A stretch of DNA of 5,253 nucleotides from Chlorobiota bacterium (GTDB lineage: Bacteria; Bacteroidota; Bacteroidia; Bacteroidales; JAADGE01). A program made the translations under genes and the position numbers. The notes below the pieces were generated by a model, which ran no database searches, had not been told where the DNA came from, and saw nothing but the letters and a program-made list of their open reading frames with translations. The first letter of the stretch is position 1, and each line of letters starts with the position of its first letter. Shown here one piece after another: positions 1-5,253 of the stretch. The stretch covers positions 1 to 5,253 of the forward strand of contig JAADEE010000062.1 in NCBI GenBank assembly GCA_013153575.1, read 5' to 3'.

Positions 1-35
1 TTCTTAAAATAAGATATTTATTATTTTTAAATATT

Positions 36-851
36 TTAGTCATCTACTAAGTCCTCCCAATCTCCATTTAAATAATCCATTGCCTTATTATTGCTATCTT
101 CTGCATCAATTCTATCATCTTTAACACCTTTAAGCCTTTTTTCATCTGTTGCATCCCAACCTTTAATATAATGGTCTCCTGCTTTTCCTAATACAATACT
201 AGTTGGCAAGACTTTAATTGCTGCAACCTCTGTAACACAAGCATGCTCACATAAACCACATCCTGTGCAAACATCATTATCAACAACAGGTCTTAAAAAA
301 GCATGTTTCCCTGTTCTTTCATTTCTTGCATATTCAAGTTTTATTGCTTCATCCATTAAAGGACAAGCTCTATAACATAAATCACATTGAATTCCCCAAT
401 ATGCAATACATGATTTCTCATCAATAATTGTTGCACCCATTTTTGCCTTATTTATATCAAGAACTTTTTCATTAGTTTCTTTTTTTATTGAAGAAACTAA
501 ATCAACATCTAAAGCTCCTGAAGGGCAAACAGGTACACAGGGAATATCAGGACACATTTCGCAAGCAATTTTACGAGGTTCAAAAAATGGTGTTCCCACA
601 GGTTTTTCATCTCCTGGTTCTGCAAGTTTCAATGTATCGTAAGGACAAGCTGTTACACATGCACCACATTTTGTACAAGCTTTTATAAAGTCATCTTCAG
701 GAATTGCTCCCGGTGGTCTTAAAATAATATCGGCAGCTTTTGCTTCATCAATATAAGCTCCCCAAGTTAAACCTCCAAGACCAAGAAATCCAGCTCCTTG
801 CATTAACTTTATTATAACATCACGTCTTGTTGCCATTTTATTTTCTTTCAT
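36..851 (-). CDS. napG: NapG, Tat-exported ferredoxin-type quinol dehydrogenase subunit
   Basis: This is an iron-sulfur protein of the MauM/NapG family. Such proteins sit on the periplasmic face and, with the membrane protein NapH, pass electrons from menaquinol towards NapA. The 271-residue product has a twin-arginine signal (TRRDVIIK, residues 8-15), a hydrophobic Gly-rich stretch and a likely cleavage site after AKA (37-39). Four cysteine quartets then each bind a [4Fe-4S] cluster: C59/62/65/69, C97/100/105/109, C148/156/159/163 and C195/198/201/205. The third has the wide CX7C spacing seen in NapG. The C-terminal 60 residues are charged and lack cysteines. ATG at 851 gives MKENK before MATRR; the internal ATG at 836 is an equally plausible start, and neither has a Shine-Dalgarno. 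It lies 93 bases after napA on the same strand with no obvious promoter of its own, so it is probably cotranscribed. The call rests on cluster pattern, Tat signal and neighbour. MauM or another ferredoxin is the alternative, made unlikely by adjacent napA. Confidence 0.93.
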   Translation of the reverse strand: MKENKMATRRDVIIKLMQGAGFLGLGGLTWGAYIDEAKAADIILRPPGAIPEDDFIKACTKCGACVTACPYDTLKLAEPGDEKPVGTPFFEPRKIACEMCPDIPCVPVCPSGALDVDLVSSIKKETNEKVLDINKAKMGATIIDEKSCIAYWGIQCDLCYRACPLMDEAIKLEYARNERTGKHAFLRPVVDNDVCTGCGLCEHACVTEVAAIKVLPTSIVLGKAGDHYIKGWDATDEKRLKGVKDDRIDAEDSNNKAMDYLNGDWEDLVDD

Positions 852-905
852 ATTTTATTGTGCGATAGATATATAATGTATTCACACATTTTATAAGCTT
901 TTAAT

Positions 906-937
906 ATTGCAAAGCACTTAAAAAAGTGCAATGCAAT
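906..937 (-). other. Intercistronic hairpin between napA and napG
   Basis: A near-perfect stem-loop starts seven bases after the napA stop codon. On the plus strand the arms are ATTGCA-AA-GCACTT and AAGTGC-AA-TGCAAT around an AAAA loop. This gives two 6-bp helices separated by a symmetrical 2x2 internal loop (U/U in the minus-strand transcript). The transcript loop is UUUU, and no U-run follows the descending arm, so it does not look like a standard intrinsic terminator. A position between two cotranscribed genes of very different product stoichiometry suggests mRNA 3'-end protection, processing or partial attenuation. That function is inference; the structure is read directly from the sequence. 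Confidence 0.7.
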
Positions 938-944
938 TATTTAT

Positions 945-3734
945 TTATGCTTTATAAACTTTAACAGCACATTTTTTATAATCAGGTTCTTTCGACATAG
1001 GGCATGTTGCATCAAGAGTAACCTTGTTAATGAAAACTTTTTCATCAAACCAAGGAACAAATATTAAACCTTTTGGAGGTCTGTTACGTCCTCTTGTTTC
1101 AACATGAGTTTTTACTCTACCTCTACGACTTTCTACCCAAACAGTATCGCCTTGTTTTAAACCCTTTGCTTTTGCATCATCAGGGTTCATATAACAAAGT
1201 GCTTCAGGAACTGCACGGTATAATTCAGGTACACGCATTGTCATTGTTCCACTATGCCAATGTTCAAGGACACGTCCTGTTGCCATCCATAATGGATATT
1301 CTTTGTCAGGCATTTCTACAGGATCCATATAAGGACGGAAGAAAATCTTTGCTTTATTTGTTAAATCATATTTTCCTTTAGTTTTATCTGCTCCTTTCAA
1401 ATCTCCTTGTGGCATATTTTTAAGAGCTTTTCCATAAAATGCAAATTCTCCGGTACCGGCTTTTCTTGCATAAGGATCATATTTTGAATTAAATCTCCAT
1501 TGAGTTTCCTTACCATCAACTACAGGCCATTTTAAACCTCTAACTTTATGATAAGTATCGAAATCTGCAAGGTCATGTCCATGTCCTAAACCAAATTCAC
1601 GATATTCTTCCCATAAATATTTTTGTACAAAAAAGTTGTATCCTTTAAATTCTTGCCCGCTTCCATCTAAAATCGTTCTTTTATCTCCTTCTACTTCAGA
1701 ATTTAAAACTCCTTCACCAATTGGATCAGGCCAAGCAAATGATTTTGCTTTTTCATTTGCAAACAATACATCATATAAGGTATCATTTGGGCTATATCCC
1801 ATTTCTTGAGCTTCTGAAATAACATCAGGCAGACCTCCTTCTAAACCGGGTATTTGCTGTGCTCCCCAAACTTCACGAATTTTAAATCTTTTGGCAAATT
1901 CCATTATTTGCCAAGTATCTGACATTGCCTCTCCCACAGGAGTTACAGATTGTCGCCAATGTTGTGTTCTTCTTTCAGCATTACCATAAGCTCCCCACTT
2001 TTCATAAATCATTGCAGATGGAAGCACGAGGTCAGAAACTTTTGCAGATATTCCCGGATATGGATCACTACAAACAATAAAATTATCCATTTCTCGTGCA
2101 GCTTTTATCCAATGATTTGCATTTGCAGAATTTTGATAAGGATTATTGACCTGTATCCATGCAAATTTAATTTTACCATCTTCTAAATCTCGATGTATTT
2201 TTGTAAAATGAGCTCCAACTTTTGGATTTAATGTTCCTTTAGGAAGTTTCCAAATTTTTTCTGAAACCTCTCTATGTTTAGGATTATTAACAACTAAATC
2301 CGCAGGTAATCTGTGAGCAAAAGTACCAACTTCTCTAGCTGTTCCACATGCCGAAGGTTGACCTGTTAAACTAAATGCTCCACTACCCGGTTTTGCTTGT
2401 TTTCCAAGAAGAAAATGTACCATATATGATTGCTCATTTACCCAAGAACCTCTTTGATGCTGATTAAAACCCATTGTCCAGAAAGAAACAACTTTCCTTC
2501 CTTTTTCAATATAATGGTCTGCTAATGACTGTAGTTTTGCTTTAAACTCCTCAATAGGTTCATCAGGGTCTCCTTTTGCAAGTTTAGCCACAAAGTCTAA
2601 TGTATATGGTTCAAGAGCTTTTTCAAAATCTTTTCTTGAAATAATCCAGTGTTTAAGAGCTGATGCTCTATTATTCATTACAATTTCGTCGCCTGTATTA
2701 TAATCGAGATATTTTAAAGTAACACCTTCCATCTCAGAAACTACTTTTTTAGCTTCTTTACGAACGGTTTCAAGTTCTTTTTCTGAGAATTTCTTATGGT
2801 CTGGCAATCTCATTCCATAACCTGTATCTATAGGACCTGTTGCAAAAACATTATATTTATTTACAAATTCTTCATCAATTGCTTCCGGATGATTATACAC
2901 AATTTCATGAGCAATATAATTCCAAATTGCTAAATCTGTACTTGGTTTAAATATAATTTCAGTATCTGCCAAATCAGATGTTCTATTTGTATATGTTGTA
3001 AGATTAAATACTTTAACTCTATCAGGGTTTGTTAATTTTCTATCAGAAACTCTTGACCACAAAATAGGATGCATTTCAGACATATTTGCCCCCCATGACA
3101 CAATAGTATCAGTAAGTTCAATATCATCATAACAACCTGCAGGCTCATCAATACCAAAGGTTTGAATAAATCCAACTACTGCAGATGCCATACAAAGCCT
3201 TGCATTTGGGTCAATATTATTTGATCGCAAACCGGCTTTCATTAATTTAACTGCGGCATAACCTTCTTGAATAGTATATTGCCCGGAACCAAAAACAGCA
3301 ACACCATGAGGACCTAATTCTTTAAGAGCTGACTTCATGTGTTTTTCCATTTCATCAAAAGCTCTTTTCCAACTTACAGGTTTAAATTTTCCTTTTTTAT
3401 CAAATTCTCCTGCTTCATTAACTCTTAATAAAGGTTTAGTTAACCTATCCTCCCCATACATAATTTTTGCATTAAAATAACCTTTAATACAATTTAATCC
3501 GCGATTAACAGGGGCAGCAGGATCTCCTTTAACAGCAACTATTTTATCGTTTTTAGTTGCTATCATAATTCCACAACCTGTACCACAAAATCTACATACT
3601 GATTTATCCCATTTCCAATCACTTTCCGCTTTTTCTTTTGCTGCTTTCATTCCTTTAGGAACAGTAATTCCTATAGCAGTGGCTGCTGCGGCAACAGCTG
3701 ATTGTTTAATAAAATCTCGTCTTGTTAGTCCCAT
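945..3734 (-). CDS. napA: NapA, periplasmic nitrate reductase catalytic subunit (Campylobacterota-like long form)
   Basis: This molybdoenzyme reduces nitrate to nitrite in the periplasm using Mo-bisMGD and one [4Fe-4S] cluster. The 929-residue product starts with a Tat signal (TRRDFIK, residues 4-10) and an Ala-rich h-region. The N-terminal cluster ligands are C47, C50, C54 and C82. K84 in CIKGYF is the lysine known to relay electrons between cluster and molybdopterin. C181 in [10 protein letters not shown] is the expected Mo-ligating cysteine. Other NapA blocks are [14 protein letters not shown] (215-228), FWTMGFNQH (418-426), [21 protein letters not shown] (in 455-475), [10 protein letters not shown] (581-590), [14 protein letters not shown] (819-832) and the ending [11 protein letters not shown]. 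coli NapA has 828 residues; the extra length lies roughly at 311-365, 620-695 and 768-795, as I recall for Campylobacter and Wolinella NapA. The ATG at 3734 places the Tat motif at the extreme N-terminus; no Shine-Dalgarno precedes it. It is the first gene of the visible operon, followed by napG. All cofactor ligands are present and the frame is intact, so it should be functional. Confidence 0.98.
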   Translation of the reverse strand: MGLTRRDFIKQSAVAAAATAIGITVPKGMKAAKEKAESDWKWDKSVCRFCGTGCGIMIATKNDKIVAVKGDPAAPVNRGLNCIKGYFNAKIMYGEDRLTKPLLRVNEAGEFDKKGKFKPVSWKRAFDEMEKHMKSALKELGPHGVAVFGSGQYTIQEGYAAVKLMKAGLRSNNIDPNARLCMASAVVGFIQTFGIDEPAGCYDDIELTDTIVSWGANMSEMHPILWSRVSDRKLTNPDRVKVFNLTTYTNRTSDLADTEIIFKPSTDLAIWNYIAHEIVYNHPEAIDEEFVNKYNVFATGPIDTGYGMRLPDHKKFSEKELETVRKEAKKVVSEMEGVTLKYLDYNTGDEIVMNNRASALKHWIISRKDFEKALEPYTLDFVAKLAKGDPDEPIEEFKAKLQSLADHYIEKGRKVVSFWTMGFNQHQRGSWVNEQSYMVHFLLGKQAKPGSGAFSLTGQPSACGTAREVGTFAHRLPADLVVNNPKHREVSEKIWKLPKGTLNPKVGAHFTKIHRDLEDGKIKFAWIQVNNPYQNSANANHWIKAAREMDNFIVCSDPYPGISAKVSDLVLPSAMIYEKWGAYGNAERRTQHWRQSVTPVGEAMSDTWQIMEFAKRFKIREVWGAQQIPGLEGGLPDVISEAQEMGYSPNDTLYDVLFANEKAKSFAWPDPIGEGVLNSEVEGDKRTILDGSGQEFKGYNFFVQKYLWEEYREFGLGHGHDLADFDTYHKVRGLKWPVVDGKETQWRFNSKYDPYARKAGTGEFAFYGKALKNMPQGDLKGADKTKGKYDLTNKAKIFFRPYMDPVEMPDKEYPLWMATGRVLEHWHSGTMTMRVPELYRAVPEALCYMNPDDAKAKGLKQGDTVWVESRRGRVKTHVETRGRNRPPKGLIFVPWFDEKVFINKVTLDATCPMSKEPDYKKCAVKVYKA

Positions 3735-3768
3735 AATTTATATTATATGAAAGTGAAAAATTCAGTCT

Positions 3769-3776
3769 CAAATATA
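3769..3776 (-). promoter_or_regulatory. Candidate -7 promoter element for napA (Bacteroidota type)
   Basis: Read on the minus strand this is TATATTTG, an exact match to the Bacteroidota -7 consensus TAnnTTTG. It would place transcription initiation near 3766 and give a leader of about 30 bases before the napA ATG. I find no TTTG-like -33 element at the usual 19-21 base spacing, so it would be a weak promoter on its own, as expected if an activator bound upstream is needed. Short AT-rich matches can occur by chance, so confidence is moderate. Confidence 0.4.
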
Positions 3777-3805
3777 TGAATAAAATGCTTAGAATGTATA
3801 AATTA

Positions 3806-3819
3806 TTGCTACATATCAA
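3806..3819 (-). promoter_or_regulatory. Candidate FNR/CRP-family operator upstream of napA
   Basis: The plus-strand sequence TTGCTACATATCAA (minus strand TTGATATGTAGCAA) matches the FNR box TTGAT-N4-ATCAA at nine of ten specified positions with correct spacing. Its centre, 3812.5, lies about 46 bases upstream of the start site predicted from the -7 element, close to the roughly -41.5 position from which FNR-type activators contact RNA polymerase. Anaerobic nap operons are often controlled by CRP/FNR-family regulators. Which one acts here is unknown, as no regulator gene lies in the window. Confidence 0.45.
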
Positions 3820-3943
3820 TGCTATAAGTCCTAATTTATTTTCATTCTAAATAAAAAGATATTTATATCCTATTTGTTCTTTTTATAAATTTATTTACAA
3901 AAAAAGCAATAGAAAACAGAAGGTCTTAAACATTTTAATTTAT

Positions 3944-3974
3944 TTTGAAATATTTTTTTCTAATTTTACATTGA
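3944..3974 (+). promoter_or_regulatory. Candidate promoter of the LOG-like gene
   Basis: A TTTG (3944-3947) is followed after exactly 19 bases by TACATTGA (3967-3974). This resembles the Bacteroidota -33/-7 arrangement TTTG-N19-21-TAnnTTTG, but the last two -7 bases deviate. Initiation would fall near 3978 and yield a leader of about 75 bases that includes the whole 3987-4024 inverted repeat. An alternative is the TATAAT at 4031-4036, which looks like a sigma70 -10 box but has no matching -35 and is very near the start codon. This is a weak prediction. Confidence 0.3.
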
Positions 3975-3986
3975 AAAGATAATAAA

Positions 3987-4024
3987 TGAAAGGTTTTTGA
4001 TAATATAAACTTAATAACCTTTCA
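3987..4024 (+). repeat. Inverted repeat / possible leader hairpin before the LOG-like gene
   Basis: Perfect 9-base arms, TGAAAGGTT (3987-3995) and AACCTTTCA (4016-4024), enclose 20 bases. As RNA the stem could continue past one U-U mismatch through four more pairs (3997-4000 with 4011-4014, one of them G-U), leaving a 10-nt loop. No U-run follows it on either strand, so it is not a clear terminator. It ends 29 bases before the start codon, so it could be a 5'-UTR hairpin or a protein-binding dyad. Its core AAAGGTT/AACCTTT recurs in the terminator after the same gene. Confidence 0.5.
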
Positions 4025-4053
4025 CTATTTTATAATATATCAAAATTAAATTT

Positions 4054-5163
4054 ATGAAGTATAAAGAAATAGAATCACAAGAGGATTTAAAAAAGCTTTT
4101 AAAAAAAACAAAAGGCACAATTAGTAGTATTGCTTTTCAAGATATTGATTTTACAGAATTTGAACATGAAATTATAAAATTAAATTTTAAAAAATGTATT
4201 TTTCTTGGAGGAAAACTAAGTCATAACTTCAGAGAACAAATTGAAGACAATAACTTTATTTTTCCAAAATTAGATGTTCCTTATAATCAATATCCTGCAA
4301 AACTATATAACAAAGAAAGCTTATATGGTGGATATAAAATTGGCAAACCCGAAACATACGAAAAAACTTTTGACAAAGTTGTTTATAATCATTTTATTAA
4401 AACAGGAAAAGAAGCCGATTCTATAAAAGAAACATTAGCAAGACGACTTCATGACCATTCAATTACTGATGCTTTATATGATTTTCTTGAGAAATATGAA
4501 GAGAAAAAAGTAGTTGCAATTATGGGAGGACATAGTTTAGCAAGAAATACTGATGATTATAAAATGGTAGCACAACTTTCAAAAGAACTTACCGAAGAAG
4601 GATATTTAATGACTTCAGGCGGAGGACCTGGAGCAATGGAAGCAACACACGTTGGAGCATGGTTTGCAGGACGAAAAAATGAAGATTTGCAAAAAGCATT
4701 TAATATACTTGACAAAGCACCAACTTTTAAACATCCACTTTGGATGGATACTGCAATGCAAGTTATTAATGATTTTCCGAAAGGAGAATATGAAAGTTTA
4801 GGAATACCAACTTGGTTATACGGTCATGAACCACCAACACCTTTTGCTACAAAAATTGCTAAATATTTTGCAAATAGCATTAGAGAAGATGGTTTATTAA
4901 CAATTGCCAAAGGAGGTATTATTTTTTCACCCGGAAGTGCAGGAACTTTTCAAGAAATTTTTCAGGAAATAACTCAAAACCACTATCTTAGTTTTGGATA
5001 TGCAAGTCCTATGATATTTTTAAATACAGATTTCTGGACAAATGAAACACCTGTTTATACTTATCTTCAAGACCTTATAAAAAAAGGGAAACTTAAAAAC
5101 TTAATTCTTTCAATTTACGATAAAATTGAAGATATTAAAGATGAATTAAATCGTTTTGTGTAA
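4054..5163 (+). CDS. LOG/PpnN-like nucleotide phosphoribohydrolase-family Rossmann protein
   Basis: This 369-residue cytoplasmic protein has no signal peptide or membrane segment. Residues 152-325 form a LOG-type (lysine decarboxylase-like) Rossmann domain. It contains VVAIMGGHSLAR (153-164), the GGGPGAMEA nucleotide-binding loop (189-197), EPPTPF (259-264, like the EPPNPL of E. coli PpnN), R277 in ANSIRED and the PGSAGTFQE signature (293-301). Characterised relatives cleave the N-glycosidic bond of nucleoside 5'-monophosphates (cytokinin ribotides for plant LOG, purine and pyrimidine nucleotides for PpnN). R277 and E301 are the likely catalytic Arg/Glu pair by analogy. The phosphate motif is PGSAGT rather than the usual PGGxGT. 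The N-terminal 150 residues contain CIFLGGKL (48-55) and a PYNQYPAKLY stretch (76-85), which I recall from similarly extended LOG-family proteins of other phyla. ATG at 4054 is the only sensible start; no Shine-Dalgarno precedes it. The gene stands alone between its own candidate promoter and a terminator. The family call is firm, the substrate unknown. Confidence 0.85.
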   Translation: MKYKEIESQEDLKKLLKKTKGTISSIAFQDIDFTEFEHEIIKLNFKKCIFLGGKLSHNFREQIEDNNFIFPKLDVPYNQYPAKLYNKESLYGGYKIGKPETYEKTFDKVVYNHFIKTGKEADSIKETLARRLHDHSITDALYDFLEKYEEKKVVAIMGGHSLARNTDDYKMVAQLSKELTEEGYLMTSGGGPGAMEATHVGAWFAGRKNEDLQKAFNILDKAPTFKHPLWMDTAMQVINDFPKGEYESLGIPTWLYGHEPPTPFATKIAKYFANSIREDGLLTIAKGGIIFSPGSAGTFQEIFQEITQNHYLSFGYASPMIFLNTDFWTNETPVYTYLQDLIKKGKLKNLILSIYDKIEDIKDELNRFV

Positions 5164-5170
5164 ATTTATT

Positions 5171-5198
5171 AAAGGTTGCTAAAATTGGCAACCTTTTT
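5171..5198 (+). terminator. Intrinsic terminator of the LOG-like gene
   Basis: Eight bases after the TAA stop, a perfect 9-bp stem, AAAGGTTGC (5171-5179) and GCAACCTTT (5188-5196), encloses an 8-base loop and runs into a five-T tract (5194-5198) followed by AT-rich sequence. This is a standard Rho-independent terminator. On the minus strand the stem is followed by AATAAATTT, so any bidirectional activity would be weaker. Confidence 0.8.
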
Positions 5199-5253
5199 AA
5201 TATTCCTTATATCCGATTTAACTATCTGATAGTCATCGCATCAATAGTTTTAA

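Larger units (their letters stand above)
3735..4053. other. Divergent intergenic regulatory region between napA and the LOG-like gene
   Basis: This 319-base, very AT-rich stretch separates the divergently transcribed napA and LOG-like genes and has no credible coding potential. The napA-proximal third contains an FNR/CRP-type dyad and a Bacteroidota -7-like element on the minus strand. The right part contains a TTTG-N19-TACATTGA promoter candidate on the plus strand and a long inverted repeat close to the LOG-like start. The middle (about 3850-3940) is A/T-rich, and I see no further specific element in it. Confidence 0.75.

Noticed and set aside
1..35. Possible start of napH downstream of napG
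   Set aside because: The 35 bases hold no minus-strand ATG or recognisable coding sequence; continuation of the operon is expected from the family but not visible here.
488..688. Plus-strand open frame of 66 codons
   Set aside because: It is entirely antisense to napG, has no recognisable product, and is explained by the complement of a cysteine-rich conserved gene.
1073..1381. Plus-strand open frame of 102 codons
   Set aside because: It lies antisense within the conserved C-terminal part of napA; its Leu/His-rich translation looks like a frame shadow and no promoter or start context supports it.
1950..2186. Plus-strand open frame of 78 codons
   Set aside because: It is antisense to the conserved middle of napA, has a low-complexity Ile/Ser/Cys-rich product, and nothing supports it as a gene.
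3789..3850. 8-base inverted repeat TTAGAATG / CATTCTAA flanking the FNR-like site
   Set aside because: The arms are 46 bases apart and short; in AT-rich DNA of this length one such pair is expected by chance.
3997..4010. Possible second FNR-like site, TTGATAATATAAAC, before the LOG-like gene
   Set aside because: The left half matches, but the right half (TAAAC against ATCAA) does not, so it is not a credible dyad.
5222..5253. Possible C-terminal end of a convergent minus-strand gene (reads KTIDAMTIR then TAG)
   Set aside because: Only about nine codons are visible at the window edge. The frame is open and the position after a terminator is plausible, but this is too little to call a gene.

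Overview
The window is AT-rich DNA (roughly one-third G+C by eye) with three intact genes. Two on the minus strand form the start of a periplasmic nitrate reductase (nap) operon, and one on the plus strand, divergent from it, encodes a LOG/PpnN-like nucleotide-binding protein. None of the three start codons has a convincing Shine-Dalgarno sequence; each follows an A/T-only stretch. Promoter-like sites resemble the Bacteroidota form (TTTG, then TAnnTTTG). Together this suggests a Bacteroidota-type anaerobic or facultative bacterium, although no phylogenetic marker gene is present to prove it.

Layout: positions 1-35 are an AT-rich tail after napG, where the operon probably continues outside the window. 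napG (36-851, minus) encodes a Tat-exported ferredoxin with four [4Fe-4S] clusters. A 93-base napA-napG gap holds a strong hairpin (906-937) just after the napA stop codon. napA (945-3734, minus) encodes the molybdopterin catalytic subunit. A 319-base divergent intergenic region (3735-4053) carries a candidate FNR-type operator and -7 element for napA, and a candidate promoter and leader hairpin for the plus-strand gene. The LOG-like gene (4054-5163) ends in a clear intrinsic terminator (5171-5198).

How it works together: by family knowledge, NapA reduces nitrate to nitrite in the periplasm using a Mo-bisMGD centre and one [4Fe-4S] cluster. NapG, with the membrane protein NapH (expected downstream, not visible), passes electrons from the menaquinol pool towards NapA. 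The A-then-G order, the 929-residue NapA with extra segments, and the sequence itself resemble the napAGHB systems of Campylobacterota more than the enterobacterial napFDAGHBC. Such systems usually feed nitrite ammonification.

The LOG-like protein is probably a housekeeping nucleotide or nucleoside-monophosphate hydrolase with no evident link to nitrate respiration. I see no mobile element, CRISPR array, tRNA or rRNA, and no plainly new multi-gene system. The points most worth a second look are the Campylobacterota-like NapA in a Bacteroidota-like context, the FNR-like operator, the napA-napG hairpin, and the altered phosphate-binding motif of the LOG-like protein.
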